Part shown: in pieces, positions 24,556-33,499 of the stretch
Layout of the letters: every line of letters begins with the position of its first letter
Numbering within the stretch: the first letter of the stretch is position 1
DNA from: Thermococcus sp. LS1
GTDB taxonomy: Archaea > Methanobacteriota_B > Thermococci > Thermococcales > Thermococcaceae
Direction of reading: 5' to 3'
DNA: 64,000 nucleotides
Assembly: GCF_012027395.1 (NCBI RefSeq)
Contig: NZ_SNUJ01000001.1
Coordinates: 248,001 to 312,000, forward strand
Notes under the pieces: model-generated
Told to the model about the DNA's origin: nothing
The model's database searches: none
Seen by the model: the letters and a program-made list of their open reading frames with translations, nothing else
Translations under genes and position numbers: made by a program

Positions 24556-25116
24556 ATGATGATAGAGATTCGTTTTCACGGTAGGGGTGGACAGGGTGCA
24601 GTTACCGCTGCCAACATATTAGCTTCAGCAGCTTTCCTTGAGGGCAAATACGTCCAGGCGTTCCCGTTCTTCGGAGTTGAGAGGCGTGGAGCACCGGTTA
24701 CGGCATTCACCAGGATCGACGAGAAGCCCATCAGGATTAAGACCCAGATCTACGAGCCGGACATAGTCGTCGTCCTCGACCCGTCGCTTCTCGACACCGT
24801 CGACGTTACCGCCGGTCTCAAGGACGGCGGAATCGTTATCATCAACACCGAGAAGAGCAAGGAAGAGGTTCTCGAGAAGCTCAAGAAGAAGCCCGCCAAG
24901 CTCGCTCTGGTCGACGCCACCACCATAGCCCTTGAGATACTTGGCCTCCCGATTACCAACACCGCCATTCTCGGTGCCGTTGCCAAGGCCACTGGCGTCG
25001 TCAGCCTCGAGCACGTCCAGAAGGCAATCCAGGACGTCTTCTCCGGAGCCCTCGGCGAAAAGAACGCCAAGGCTGCAGAAGAGGCCTTCAACAAGACCGT
25101 CGTTTACGAACTCTGA
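24556..25116 (+). CDS. porG: 2-ketoacid:ferredoxin oxidoreductase, gamma subunit (shared POR/VOR)
   Basis: A 186-aa gamma subunit with [18 protein letters not shown] at the N-terminus and [12 protein letters not shown]. In Pyrococcus one gamma gene serves both pyruvate (POR) and 2-ketoisovalerate (VOR) oxidoreductases, and the gene order here (gamma, vorDAB, porDAB) is the same. The enzymes oxidatively decarboxylate 2-oxoacids to acyl-CoA and reduce ferredoxin. AAGGAGG precedes ATG 24556; a second ATG at 24559 is equally placed. A TATA-like CTTAAATAAA lies at about 24506. Confidence 0.94.
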
Positions 25117-25155
25117 TTCTCTTTCCTTTATAATCCTTACAAGGGGTGAAGAGAG

Positions 25156-25473
25156 TTGAACACGTTGTTCGGTGAAAAGAAAGAAGGGGCCACCAAAATC
25201 GTCCTCAAATCCGTGGACGAGTATCCAGAGGCCCCCATAACCCTGGGAACGACCCTCATCAACTTCACCGGTGACTGGAGGACGTTCATACCAGTCGTTG
25301 ATGATAACAAGTGCGTCAAGTGCTACATCTGCTGGAAGTTCTGCCCCGAGCCAGCGATATACATCCGCGAGGACGGCTACGTTGGCATCGACTATGACTA
25401 CTGTAAGGGCTGCGGTATCTGTGCGAACGAATGCCCAACCAATGCCATAACGATGGAGAAAGAGGAGAAGTGA
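25156..25473 (+). CDS. vorD: 2-ketoisovalerate:ferredoxin oxidoreductase, delta (ferredoxin-like) subunit
   Basis: A 105-aa 2[4Fe-4S] ferredoxin-type subunit. Two clusters of the form CxxCxxCxxxCP are visible: CVKCYICWKFCPEP and CKGCGICANECPTN. It passes electrons from the TPP site to free ferredoxin. The start is TTG 25156 with GGGGTGA upstream. It is assigned to VOR because the two genes after it are the VOR-type alpha and beta, matching the known Pyrococcus order. Confidence 0.9.
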   Translation: MNTLFGEKKEGATKIVLKSVDEYPEAPITLGTTLINFTGDWRTFIPVVDDNKCVKCYICWKFCPEPAIYIREDGYVGIDYDYCKGCGICANECPTNAITMEKEEK

Positions 25474-25483
25474 GGTGTTGAGC

Positions 25484-26671
25484 ATGGAGTACAAGCCGAT
25501 TAGGAAGGTTGTGAGCGGCAACTACGCGGCCGCTTACGCCGCCAAGCACGCCCGCGTTGAGGTTGTGGCAGCTTACCCAATCACCCCTCAGACGAGCATC
25601 ATCGAGAAGATAGCGGAGTTCATAGCCAATGGTGAGGTTGAGAACCTCCAGTACGTGGCCGTTGAGAGCGAGCACTCTGCCATGGCCGCGTGTATAGGAG
25701 CTTCAGCGGCTGGAGCGAGGGCCTTTACGGCAACCTCTGCCCAGGGTCTTGCTTTGATGCACGAGATGCTCCACTGGGCGAGCGGCGCGAGATTGCCGAT
25801 AGTTATGGTCAACGTCAACAGGGCTATGGCACCACCGTGGAGCGTCTGGGACGACCAGACCGACAGCCTGGCCCAGCGCGACACCGGATGGATGCAGTTC
25901 TACGCCGAAAACAACCAGGAAGTTTACGACGGTGTTCTCATGTCATTCAAGGTCGCCGAGACCGTCAACCTGCCAGCGATGGTCGTTGAGAGCGCCTTCA
26001 TCCTGAGCCACACCTACGACATTGTTGAAATGATCCCCCAGGAGCTCGTTGACGAGTTCCTCCCGCCGAGGAAGCCTCTCTACACGCTCACTGACTTTGA
26101 CAAGCCGTTCTCAGTTGGAGCCCTTGGAACTCCTGCCGACTACTACGAGTTCCGCTACAAGATAGAGAAGGCCATGGAAGAGGCCAGGGAAGTCATCAGG
26201 AAAGTCGGCAAGGAGTTCGGCGAGATGTTTGGAAGGGACTACAGCCAGATGATAGAGCTCTACAGGACTGACGACGCTGACTTCGTCTTCATGGGCATGG
26301 GTTCACTCATGGGAACCGTCAAGCAGGCCGTTGACGTTCTCCGCGAGGAGGGCTACAAGGTCGGAGCAGCCAAGGTCCGCTGGTTCAGGCCGTTCCCGAA
26401 GGACGAACTCTACGAGCTGGCCAAGAACGTGAAGGGAATAGCGGTCCTTGACAGGAACTTCTCCTTCGGTCAGGAGGGCATACTCTTCAACGAGGCCAAG
26501 GGCGTGCTCTACAACACCGACGCTCACCCGATAATGAAGAACTACATAGTCGGCCTCGGAGGCAGGGACTTCACCGTGAACGACGTCAAGAAGATAGCCG
26601 ACAACATGAAGGCCATCATCGAGAAGGGCGAGCTGGATGTAGAGGTGGACTGGTACCACCTTAAGAGGTGA
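25484..26671 (+). CDS. vorA: 2-ketoisovalerate:ferredoxin oxidoreductase, alpha subunit
   Basis: A 395-aa alpha subunit. The N-terminal pyrimidine-binding domain has AAYPITPQTSIIEKI, VESEHSAM and [13 protein letters not shown]; a C-terminal transketolase-like domain has MGSLMGTVKQAVDVL and LDRNFSFGQEG. It matches the VOR rather than POR paralogue by recall (PPWSVWDDQTDSLAQRD versus [12 protein letters not shown] in the second alpha gene). ATG 25484 is preceded by GAGGTG; GTG 25475 is also in frame. It acts on branched-chain 2-oxoacids from amino-acid catabolism. Confidence 0.91.
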   Translation: MEYKPIRKVVSGNYAAAYAAKHARVEVVAAYPITPQTSIIEKIAEFIANGEVENLQYVAVESEHSAMAACIGASAAGARAFTATSAQGLALMHEMLHWASGARLPIVMVNVNRAMAPPWSVWDDQTDSLAQRDTGWMQFYAENNQEVYDGVLMSFKVAETVNLPAMVVESAFILSHTYDIVEMIPQELVDEFLPPRKPLYTLTDFDKPFSVGALGTPADYYEFRYKIEKAMEEAREVIRKVGKEFGEMFGRDYSQMIELYRTDDADFVFMGMGSLMGTVKQAVDVLREEGYKVGAAKVRWFRPFPKDELYELAKNVKGIAVLDRNFSFGQEGILFNEAKGVLYNTDAHPIMKNYIVGLGGRDFTVNDVKKIADNMKAIIEKGELDVEVDWYHLKR

Positions 26672-26676
26672 GAATG

Positions 26677-27612
26677 ATGGAGATTCCAGAGAACGTTAAG
26701 AAGAGGTTGAGCATTCCCGCGGAAGAGCACTTTTACGCAGGCCACACCGCCTGCCAGGGCTGTGGCGCCTCACTCGGCCTTAGGTACGTCCTCAAGGCCT
26801 ACGGAAAGAAGACGATATTTGCAATCCCCGCATGCTGTTCAACCATCATCGCTGGCCCCTGGCCATACAGCGCACTCGATGCGAACCTGTTCCACACCGC
26901 GTTCGAGACCACTGGTGCGGTCATAAGCGGAATCGAGGCCGCTCTGAAAGCCAAGGGCTACAAGGTTAAGGGCGAGGACGGCATAATGGTCGTCGGCTGG
27001 GCAGGCGACGGTGGAACCGCCGACATAGGACTCCAAGCTCTCTCGGGCTTCCTTGAGAGGGGCCACGATGCGGTTTACATCATGTACGACAACGAGGCCT
27101 ACATGAACACCGGAATCCAGAGGTCGGGTTCAACACCCTACGGTGCCTGGACCACCAACACCCCCGGTGGAAAGAAGCACTTCCTCGAGAAGAGGCACAA
27201 GAAGAAGGTCATCGACATCGTCATTGCCCACGAGATACCCTACGCGGCTACCGCAAGCATTGCCTACCCCGAAGACTTCATAAGGAAGCTCAAGAAGGCC
27301 CAGAAGACCCCAGGGCCGAGCTTCATCCAGCTCTTCGCGCCGTGTCCAACTGGCTGGCGCTCACCGACCGACAAGAGCATCGAACTGGCCAGGCTGGCAG
27401 TCCAGACCGCTTACTTCCCGCTCTTCGAGTACGAGAACGGCAGGTACAAGATCAACATGCCGAGCACCAAGAAGGAGCCCAAGCCCATTGAGGAGTTCCT
27501 CAAGCTCCAGGGCAGGTTCAAGTACATGACCAAGGAGGACATCGAGATCCTCCAGCAGTGGGTCCTCCACGAGTGGGAGAAGCTCAAGAAGCTCGCCGAG
27601 GTCTTCGGCTGA
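26677..27612 (+). CDS. vorB: 2-ketoisovalerate:ferredoxin oxidoreductase, beta subunit
   Basis: A 311-aa TPP-binding beta subunit. It has the cluster cysteines GHTACQGCGASLGLR and IPACCSTI, and the TPP motif [14 protein letters not shown]...[14 protein letters not shown]. ATGs at 26674 and 26677 are both close to GAGGTGA; the second gives the N-terminus MEIPEN and a 311-aa length like that of Pyrococcus VorB. It overlaps closely with vorA and completes the VOR unit. Confidence 0.92.
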   Translation: MEIPENVKKRLSIPAEEHFYAGHTACQGCGASLGLRYVLKAYGKKTIFAIPACCSTIIAGPWPYSALDANLFHTAFETTGAVISGIEAALKAKGYKVKGEDGIMVVGWAGDGGTADIGLQALSGFLERGHDAVYIMYDNEAYMNTGIQRSGSTPYGAWTTNTPGGKKHFLEKRHKKKVIDIVIAHEIPYAATASIAYPEDFIRKLKKAQKTPGPSFIQLFAPCPTGWRSPTDKSIELARLAVQTAYFPLFEYENGRYKINMPSTKKEPKPIEEFLKLQGRFKYMTKEDIEILQQWVLHEWEKLKKLAEVFG

Positions 27613-27641
27613 GCTTTCCATCTTTACCCTAAAGGTTTAAG

Positions 27642-27654
27642 TGTCAAATTGACA
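27642..27654. promoter_or_regulatory. Palindrome at the por promoter
   Basis: TGTCAA-A-TTGACA is a perfect 13-bp palindrome that begins right after a TATA-like GGTTTAAG at 27634-27641, in the 62-bp gap between vorB and porD. The position (between TATA box and ribosome site) suits a repressor site controlling the por half of the cluster separately from vor. Confidence 0.5.
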
Positions 27655-27674
27655 ACTCACCCGAGGTGATATAC

Positions 27675-27992
27675 ATGGCCGAGAGTCCGTTTAAGGCCGA
27701 TATTGAGAGGGTTCAGAAGGAGTATAGCGAAAAGATGACCCCGGGAGCGATTGTATACCTCCCGGGAAGCAGCGTCGTGAACAAGACAGGAAGCTGGAGA
27801 GTTTTCATGCCGGAGTTCAACAGGGACAAGTGCGTTAGGTGCTACCTCTGCTACATCTACTGCCCGGAGCCAGCCATATACCTCGACGAGGAGAACTATC
27901 CGGTCTTCGACTACGACTACTGTAAGGGCTGTGGAATTTGTGCGAACGAGTGCCCGACAAAGGCGATAGTTATGGTTAGGGAGACCAAGTGA
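27675..27992 (+). CDS. porD: Pyruvate:ferredoxin oxidoreductase, delta subunit
   Basis: A 105-aa 2[4Fe-4S] subunit, paralogue of vorD, with CVRCYLCYIYCPEP and CKGCGICANECPTK. GAGGTGAT precedes ATG 27675. A TATA-like element and a palindrome directly upstream suggest that porDAB also has its own promoter inside the cluster. Confidence 0.92.
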   Translation: MAESPFKADIERVQKEYSEKMTPGAIVYLPGSSVVNKTGSWRVFMPEFNRDKCVRCYLCYIYCPEPAIYLDEENYPVFDYDYCKGCGICANECPTKAIVMVRETK

Positions 27993-28003
27993 GGTGGTGA
28001 AAG

Positions 28004-29188
28004 ATGCCGATTAGGAAGGTTATGAAGGCTAACGAGGCTGCTGCCTGGGCGGCCAAGCTGGCCAAGCCAAAGGTTATCGCAGCGTTCCCAATTACACCCT
28101 CGACTCTAGTTCCTGAGAAGATAAGTGAGTTCGTAGCTGACGGAGAGCTTGACGCAGAGTTCATCAAGGTCGAGAGTGAGCACTCAGCGATTTCTGCCTG
28201 TGTCGGTGCTTCGGCGGCAGGTGTTAGGACCTTCACCGCGACCGCTTCTCAGGGTCTCGCTTTGATGCACGAGATACTCTTCATCGCCGCAGGAATGAGG
28301 CTTCCGATAGTCATCGCAGTTGGTAACAGAGCCCTGAGCGCCCCGATCAACATCTGGAACGACTGGCAGGACACCATCAGCGAGCGCGACACCGGCTGGC
28401 TCCAGTTCTACGCCGAGAACAACCAGGAGGCCCTTGACCTCATCCTGATAGCATTCAAGGTCGCCGAGGACGAGAGGGTTCTCCTTCCAGCCATGGTCGG
28501 CTTCGACGCGTTCATCCTGACCCACACCGTCGAGCCGGTTGAAATTCCCGACCAGGAGCTCGTTGACGAGTTCCTCGGCGAGTACGTGCCAAAGCACGCC
28601 TACCTCGACCCGGCCAAGCCGATAACCCAGGGTGCACTCGGATTCCCCGCTCACTACATGGAGGCCCGCTACGGCGTCTGGGAAGCCAACGAGGCCGCGA
28701 AGAAGGTCATTGATGAGGCCTTCGCTGAGTTCGAGAAGAAGTTCGGAAGGAAGTACCAGAAGATTGAAGAGTACAGGACCGAAGATGCCGACATAATCTT
28801 CGTCACCATGGGCTCCCTCGCCGGAACCCTCAAGGAGTACGTTGACCACCTCAGGGAGAAGGGCCTCAAGGTCGGTGCCGCGAAGATTACCGTTTACAGG
28901 CCGTTCCCGGTTGAGGAGGTCAGGGAGCTCGCAAAGAAGGCGAAGGTTCTCGCACTGCTCGAGAAGAACGTCACCTTCAGCGTCGGCGGAGCCCTCTTCC
29001 AGGACTTCAGCAGGGCCCTCGTGAACGTTGAAGACAAGCCCAAGATCGTTGACTTCATCCTCGGCCTCGGTGGCAGGGACGTCACTTTCAAGGACCTCGA
29101 CGAGGCCCTCGAGATAAGCAAGAAGGCCCTCGCCGGAGAGGAGTTTGAGGAAGTCAACTGGATTGGACTGAGGAAGGAGATACTGTGA
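28004..29188 (+). CDS. porA: Pyruvate:ferredoxin oxidoreductase, alpha subunit
   Basis: A 394-aa alpha subunit with [33 protein letters not shown] and [23 protein letters not shown], and the C-terminal [15 protein letters not shown] and [12 protein letters not shown]. It makes acetyl-CoA from pyruvate with the other three subunits. GAGGTGGTGA precedes ATG 28004, 11 bp after porD. A 407-aa antisense frame lies across this gene and reflects codon bias only. Confidence 0.93.
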   Translation: MPIRKVMKANEAAAWAAKLAKPKVIAAFPITPSTLVPEKISEFVADGELDAEFIKVESEHSAISACVGASAAGVRTFTATASQGLALMHEILFIAAGMRLPIVIAVGNRALSAPINIWNDWQDTISERDTGWLQFYAENNQEALDLILIAFKVAEDERVLLPAMVGFDAFILTHTVEPVEIPDQELVDEFLGEYVPKHAYLDPAKPITQGALGFPAHYMEARYGVWEANEAAKKVIDEAFAEFEKKFGRKYQKIEEYRTEDADIIFVTMGSLAGTLKEYVDHLREKGLKVGAAKITVYRPFPVEEVRELAKKAKVLALLEKNVTFSVGGALFQDFSRALVNVEDKPKIVDFILGLGGRDVTFKDLDEALEISKKALAGEEFEEVNWIGLRKEIL

Positions 29189-29198
29189 GGTGAGGAAG

Positions 29199-30194
29199 AT
29201 GGCCGTTAGGAAGCCCCCGATTACCACTCGCGAGTACTGGGCACCCGGACACGCCGCCTGTGCCGGATGCGGTTGTGCCACCGCTCTCAAGCTCGCCACC
29301 AAGGCCTTCAGCGAGGCAATGGAGGAGAAGTTCGGCGATCCCAACGCATTCGCCGTAGCCCAGGCCACCGGATGTATGGAAGTCGTCAGCGCCGTCTTCC
29401 CGTACACCGCCTGGAAGGCCCCGTGGGTTCACGTCGCCTTCGAGAACGCTGCCGCAGCTGCCAGCGGTGTTGAGGCCGCCTGGAAGAAGCTCGGCAGGAA
29501 GGGCAAGATCCTCGCCATCGGTGGAGACGGTGGAACTGCTGACATAGGCCTTCAGGCTTTGAGCGGTATGCTTGAGCGCTGGCACAACGTCGTTTACCTG
29601 ATGTACGACAACGAGGCCTACATGAACACCGGAATCCAGAGGAGCTCTTCGACCCCCTACGGTGCCTGGACCACCACCAGCCCGCCGGGCAAGTACTCCA
29701 TCGGTGAGGACAAGCCCAAGAAGTGGGTCGCCCTTATTGCTGCAGCCCACCAGATCCCATACGTTGCAACCGCCAGCATAGGCAACCCCTTCGACTTCAT
29801 CAGGAAGATGAAGAAGGCCGCCAAGGTCGACGGTCCGGCCTTCGTCCAGGTTCAGTGTACCTGTCCAACCGGATGGAAGAGCCCGCTTGAGAAGGGTGTC
29901 GAGATCGCCAGGCTCGCCATTGAGACCGGTGTCTGGCCGCTCTTCGAGATCGAGAACGGCGACATCTGGAACATCAAGATACAGGCTCCTGGCGGAGGCG
30001 CCAAGGTCAAGCGCGAGGGCGGCAGAGTCGTTGCCATTGAGTTCAAGAAGCCCATCGAGGAGTACCTCAAGCTCCAGGGCAGGTTCAAGCACCTCTTCAA
30101 GCAGCCAGAGGCCATTGACGTGATGCGCGAGCAGATCAAGGCCATGTGGAAGGTTCTCGGCGTCGATGTCATCCTCCCGAAGCCGGAGGAGTGA
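29199..30194 (+). CDS. porB: Pyruvate:ferredoxin oxidoreductase, beta subunit
   Basis: A 331-aa TPP-binding beta subunit with [29 protein letters not shown], and the TPP motif [17 protein letters not shown]...[23 protein letters not shown] selects ATG 29199 over the in-frame GTG 29190. It is the last gene of the oxidoreductase cluster; pyrimidine-rich sequence (CTTCCTCCTCTTTCTTC) follows the stop and may be the terminator. Confidence 0.93.
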   Translation: MAVRKPPITTREYWAPGHAACAGCGCATALKLATKAFSEAMEEKFGDPNAFAVAQATGCMEVVSAVFPYTAWKAPWVHVAFENAAAAASGVEAAWKKLGRKGKILAIGGDGGTADIGLQALSGMLERWHNVVYLMYDNEAYMNTGIQRSSSTPYGAWTTTSPPGKYSIGEDKPKKWVALIAAAHQIPYVATASIGNPFDFIRKMKKAAKVDGPAFVQVQCTCPTGWKSPLEKGVEIARLAIETGVWPLFEIENGDIWNIKIQAPGGGAKVKREGGRVVAIEFKKPIEEYLKLQGRFKHLFKQPEAIDVMREQIKAMWKVLGVDVILPKPEE

Positions 30195-30327
30195 CTTCCT
30201 CCTCTTTCTTCTTCTACCAATTTCCGCTTTCGCCTGATGATTGTTCCACAAAAATGCCCCATAAGGGCCTCTTTTATAACAAAACTTTTAAGCCCTTAGG
30301 CAGACCTAACTTCGGAGGTGGTTAAAA

Positions 30328-31245
30328 ATGACTATCAAGACTCCCCCTACCCTGAACATAGCAGGATTGGGCGCTGACCCGCTCACCCAGAGGATAAACG
30401 AGAAACAGAAAAAGTGGAAGTACAAAATAGCCGTCCTCAGCGGTAAGGGAGGCGTCGGGAAGAGCACCGTTGCTGTCAACCTCGCCGCTGCCCTTGCAAA
30501 GAAGGGTTACTTCGTCGGAATCCTCGACGCGGACATACACGGGCCGAACGTGGCAAAGATGCTCGGTGTCGAGAAGGCCGACGTCCTCGCTGAGAGGATG
30601 GAAGACGGCAGGTTCGAGATGATTCCGCCAATGAACGACTTCCTTGGCCAGACTACACCGATAAAGGTTATGAGCATGGGCTTTCTCGTTCCCGAGGATC
30701 AGCCGATCATCTGGCGCGGAGCCCTCGTCACGAAGGCCATAAAGCAGCTCTTCGGCGACGTCAAGTGGGGCGAGCTGGACTTTATGATAATCGACTTCCC
30801 GCCGGGAACCGGCGACGAGATCCTCACCGTCACTCAGACCCTCCAGCTCGACGCGGCTATAATTGTCACGACTCCCCAGGAGGTTGCTCTCCTCGACACT
30901 GGCAAGGCCGTCAACATGATGAAGAGGATGGAAGTGCCCTACATAGCAGTCGTCGAGAACATGAGCTACCTCATCTGCCCGCACTGCGGCAACAAGATAG
31001 ACCTCTTCGGGGAGGGAGGTGGAGAAAAGCTCGCCCAGAAGGAGGGCGTTGACTTCCTCGGTAAGATACCCATTGACCTCAAGGCCAGGGAAGCGAGCGA
31101 CGCAGGAATCCCGATAGTCCTCTATGAGGACACCATGGCTGCAAAGGCCTTCATGGAGATAGTTGACAAGCTCATCGCCAAGCTCGAAGAGATGAAGGGC
31201 GAAGAGACCGAAGAGGAGAGCAGCGAGGAATCTAAGGAAGAGTAA
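30328..31245 (+). CDS. Mrp/NBP35 (ApbC)-type Fe-S carrier ATPase
   Basis: A 305-aa P-loop ATPase of the MinD/Mrp class. It has the deviant Walker A GKGGVGKSTVAVN, ILDADIHGPNVAKML, a Walker B-type IIDFPPGTGDE, and the cluster-binding CPHC motif at about residue 217. It binds and transfers Fe-S clusters, plausibly serving the Fe-S-rich POR/VOR next door. The C-terminus is an acidic Glu/Ser tail. GGAGGTGG precedes ATG 30328; a TATA-like CTTTTAAGCCC lies at about 30285. Confidence 0.92.
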   Translation: MTIKTPPTLNIAGLGADPLTQRINEKQKKWKYKIAVLSGKGGVGKSTVAVNLAAALAKKGYFVGILDADIHGPNVAKMLGVEKADVLAERMEDGRFEMIPPMNDFLGQTTPIKVMSMGFLVPEDQPIIWRGALVTKAIKQLFGDVKWGELDFMIIDFPPGTGDEILTVTQTLQLDAAIIVTTPQEVALLDTGKAVNMMKRMEVPYIAVVENMSYLICPHCGNKIDLFGEGGGEKLAQKEGVDFLGKIPIDLKAREASDAGIPIVLYEDTMAAKAFMEIVDKLIAKLEEMKGEETEEESSEESKEE

Positions 31246-31276
31246 AGCCTTTAAGCCCTTTTTCTCTATTCTTTAT

Positions 31277-31334
31277 CGCGGCCGAGGCCGGCAGATGCCG
31301 TTGCCGTGAGGCCGCGCTGGGCCAGGCTACATTA
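31277..31334 (+). ncRNA. Candidate structured RNA, possibly H/ACA-like
   Basis: A roughly 55-nt, very GC-rich segment between AT-rich flanks in the 130-bp gap after the Mrp gene. It contains GCGGCC (31278-31283) complementary to GGCCGC (31310-31315), an inner hairpin CGGC-AGAT-GCCG (31289-31300), a GTGA that could be part of a K-turn, and ends with ACA at 31329-31331 followed by TTAACTTTTT. A TATA-like TTTAAG lies at 31250-31255, about 25 nt before the start. The layout suggests a small stable RNA of the H/ACA class; the pseudouridylation pocket could not be modelled with confidence. Confidence 0.45.
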
Positions 31335-31375
31335 ACTTTTTAACCATGTTTGGGTATCTCCCTGGGAGGGATATG

Positions 31376-32740
31376 ATGAAGCGAACCCTCGTTCTAATAA
31401 CCCTCATCATCCTCATGGCTCCCCTCGTTTCTGCCGGTGAGTTGACCTATTATCCAAGCCGGGAAGCTTTTCAGGCTTTTCTGGACTCGAATTCGACTTA
31501 CACTGTGGTTGCCGGGAACGAGACCTGGGCAAAGGCCTGGGCGTATTACGTCGATGAGAAGCTTTCAACTGTGAAGGAGCACGGAAACGAGACGCTAGTC
31601 CTTGTTGGGAATGTTTATAACAACCCCATGATGGAGGTTCTCTGGCCCCAGACCGGCCTTCCCGAAAACCAGTCCCTTCTGCCCGGGATCATCGTTCTCG
31701 ACCACTCCGTTCTCATAACCGGCTCCGAGGACAACATCTACCTGACGGAGCGTGCCTTTGAGGAGCTTTGGAATCCTCCACTCGAATCAAAGATCGGCTT
31801 TGTGGTACTGCTCGTCATTATAGCCTGGGTCTTCCTGCTCACTCTCCGCAACGATAAGAGCCATGCCGGCAGCTTCTACAGCCTGGCCCTCTCCCTATTC
31901 ATGCTATGGTATCTCACAGCCCCTATTCCAAAGATGAGTGAGGTTTTTCTTGAATACTTCTTCCAGGGACTCAAATTCGCCGTCGGGGGCTCTGTGGATT
32001 CTCCGTTAGGAGCAATGTTGGGTATACTATTCAAGATAGTGCCACCCATCGAGGAGAATCTCGTCTTTGCCCACTGGGTGCTCATCCTTCTGCTGATATC
32101 CTTCTCCTTCTATATCTCGCCAAAGCGCGCCCGCGAGTTAGGCTTCATAGTCTTCGGTCTCACCTTCGCCTCGCCAATGTTCAGGGAGCACCTCCATCAC
32201 ATCGACGGGAGTGTCCTCGGCCTAGCCTCTTTCCTCATCACGCTGGCAATAATAAGCAACGTGACTTTCTCGCCGGAGAGGGGGAAGACATTGTTACAGA
32301 CGCTGATTCTGTCTCTGTTCACCCTGCTCACGATAGCGATAAATCCGTATCTCCTCCCAATTCCAGCCATCTTCGTGCTGGCTTTCCCTAAAAGGCATCT
32401 AAGAAACTATGCTTACTTACTTATGAGCGCACTCGGCGTGGCCCTCATGTATACCCAATTCGGCTTTCCGATGAACATACCCAACCACACGACCCCGGAG
32501 TGCTGGGACTACATAGCCAAGTTCTTCTTCAACACTGCCCTGGCGATCCTGGCCATAGCCTACGCGGTGATCTACAGAGAAAAAAGCATAAAAATAAGGG
32601 GCCAGACCCCATTCCTCATTATGCTGGCAATCTTTTACATTCCCCTCGCGCTGTTCATCCCGGAGATACTGCCCTACTGCTTCGTAATCCTTGCCTCTCT
32701 CACGGCGAGGATGCTCTATCAACTCACTCCCCAAACTTGA
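31376..32740 (+). CDS. Uncharacterised multi-pass membrane protein with ectodomain
   Basis: A 454-aa protein that I do not recognise. Order: signal peptide (about 1-21), an extracytoplasmic domain of about 110 residues (Tyr/Glu-rich, with ADHS-like LDHSVLITG and several N-x-T/S sequons), then about nine membrane helices to the C-terminus ending RMLYQLTPQT. Two upstream in-frame ATGs exist; GGGAGGG before ATG 31376 gives the best start. A TATA-like CTTTTTAACC lies at about 31337-31346. No transporter or enzyme signature is visible. It is convergent with the DUF2110 gene (17-bp overlap). Confidence 0.75.
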   Translation: MKRTLVLITLIILMAPLVSAGELTYYPSREAFQAFLDSNSTYTVVAGNETWAKAWAYYVDEKLSTVKEHGNETLVLVGNVYNNPMMEVLWPQTGLPENQSLLPGIIVLDHSVLITGSEDNIYLTERAFEELWNPPLESKIGFVVLLVIIAWVFLLTLRNDKSHAGSFYSLALSLFMLWYLTAPIPKMSEVFLEYFFQGLKFAVGGSVDSPLGAMLGILFKIVPPIEENLVFAHWVLILLLISFSFYISPKRARELGFIVFGLTFASPMFREHLHHIDGSVLGLASFLITLAIISNVTFSPERGKTLLQTLILSLFTLLTIAINPYLLPIPAIFVLAFPKRHLRNYAYLLMSALGVALMYTQFGFPMNIPNHTTPECWDYIAKFFFNTALAILAIAYAVIYREKSIKIRGQTPFLIMLAIFYIPLALFIPEILPYCFVILASLTARMLYQLTPQT

Positions 32741-33458
32741 TAGCGCCTATGATGGCACCCCTAAGGTGCGGGCCGATTTCCTTGATTATTCCCGGAGCCT
32801 GGGTGCCCTTCTTGAGTATCAGAAGCGTCTCCATCAATCCGAGCTCCTCCATGCGCTTGACGTCCCTGCCGTGCCCTGTCCTTATGAGGGCCTTCTCGAC
32901 GTTCTCGCTTATTGTTCCTGTCACGAAGAGCTTGTCGTGGCCATCGCTCAGCCAGGATTTTATGCGCTTGAGCTGAGCATCGCTGAAGGCAAGCTCAACC
33001 TCCCTCGCGCCGAACTCAACTTTGGTAACTTCTACCTCTACGGGAAGGTTGTCGACCCAGCCGAACTTCCTTATCATCTCCCTGACCGGCATCTCTCCAA
33101 AGGTCTCCTTGAGGTAGTAGAGCGGTAGAAGGGCATCCTTAGGCTTTGGAGTGAATATTCCAATGTCAACGTAAGCCCCGTAGCCGACTTTTCCCAGGTC
33201 TATGAACCTTCCCCTGTAGGTTTTGCCTTCTTCAACAGCCTTGAGCCTGTAGGGAACCTCGCCGAACTCTTCCCTTACGAGGTTTGCTGAGATTTCCTCG
33301 TCCTCACCGTTGAGACTTACCCTGACCCACTGCTTCTTGACCGCTGAGAGCTTCCACTCAACTTCCAGATCACCGAGGAGGGCCTTGAGCTTTTTATCGA
33401 GCTTCAAAAAGCCGCTCCTGTCTCCGTAAACCTTCTCCAGAATAACTACTTCCTGCAT
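32724..33458 (-). CDS. DUF2110 family protein
   Basis: A 244-aa conserved archaeal protein matching the DUF2110 family by recall (ILEKVYGDRSGFLKLDKKL near the start, FIDLGKVGYGAYVDIGIFTPKP in the middle, PGIIKEIGPHLRGAIIGAI at the end). No catalytic motif is evident; the beta-rich central part resembles RNA- or nucleotide-binding folds but this is unproven. It is followed 41 bp upstream on the same strand by tfe, suggesting cotranscription with a transcription factor. ATG 33467 is an alternative start. Confidence 0.75.
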   Translation of the reverse strand: MQEVVILEKVYGDRSGFLKLDKKLKALLGDLEVEWKLSAVKKQWVRVSLNGEDEEISANLVREEFGEVPYRLKAVEEGKTYRGRFIDLGKVGYGAYVDIGIFTPKPKDALLPLYYLKETFGEMPVREMIRKFGWVDNLPVEVEVTKVEFGAREVELAFSDAQLKRIKSWLSDGHDKLFVTGTISENVEKALIRTGHGRDVKRMEELGLMETLLILKKGTQAPGIIKEIGPHLRGAIIGAIKFGE

Positions 33459-33499
33459 TCTCACCATCCCCGAAGTTCATCAAACCAAACCATTCAAAT

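Noticed and set aside
24625-25521. Minus-strand open frame of 298 codons opposite porG/vorD
   Set aside because: Fully antisense to porG and vorD, no recognisable domain, and spans two genes and their gap.
28184-29407. Minus-strand open frame of 407 codons opposite porA/porB
   Set aside because: Antisense to two strongly conserved POR genes; acidic Leu/Glu/Val/Gly-rich composition comes from the codon bias of the real strand.
29154-30251. Minus-strand open frame of 365 codons opposite porB
   Set aside because: Shadow of porB; composition typical of reverse-complement reading.
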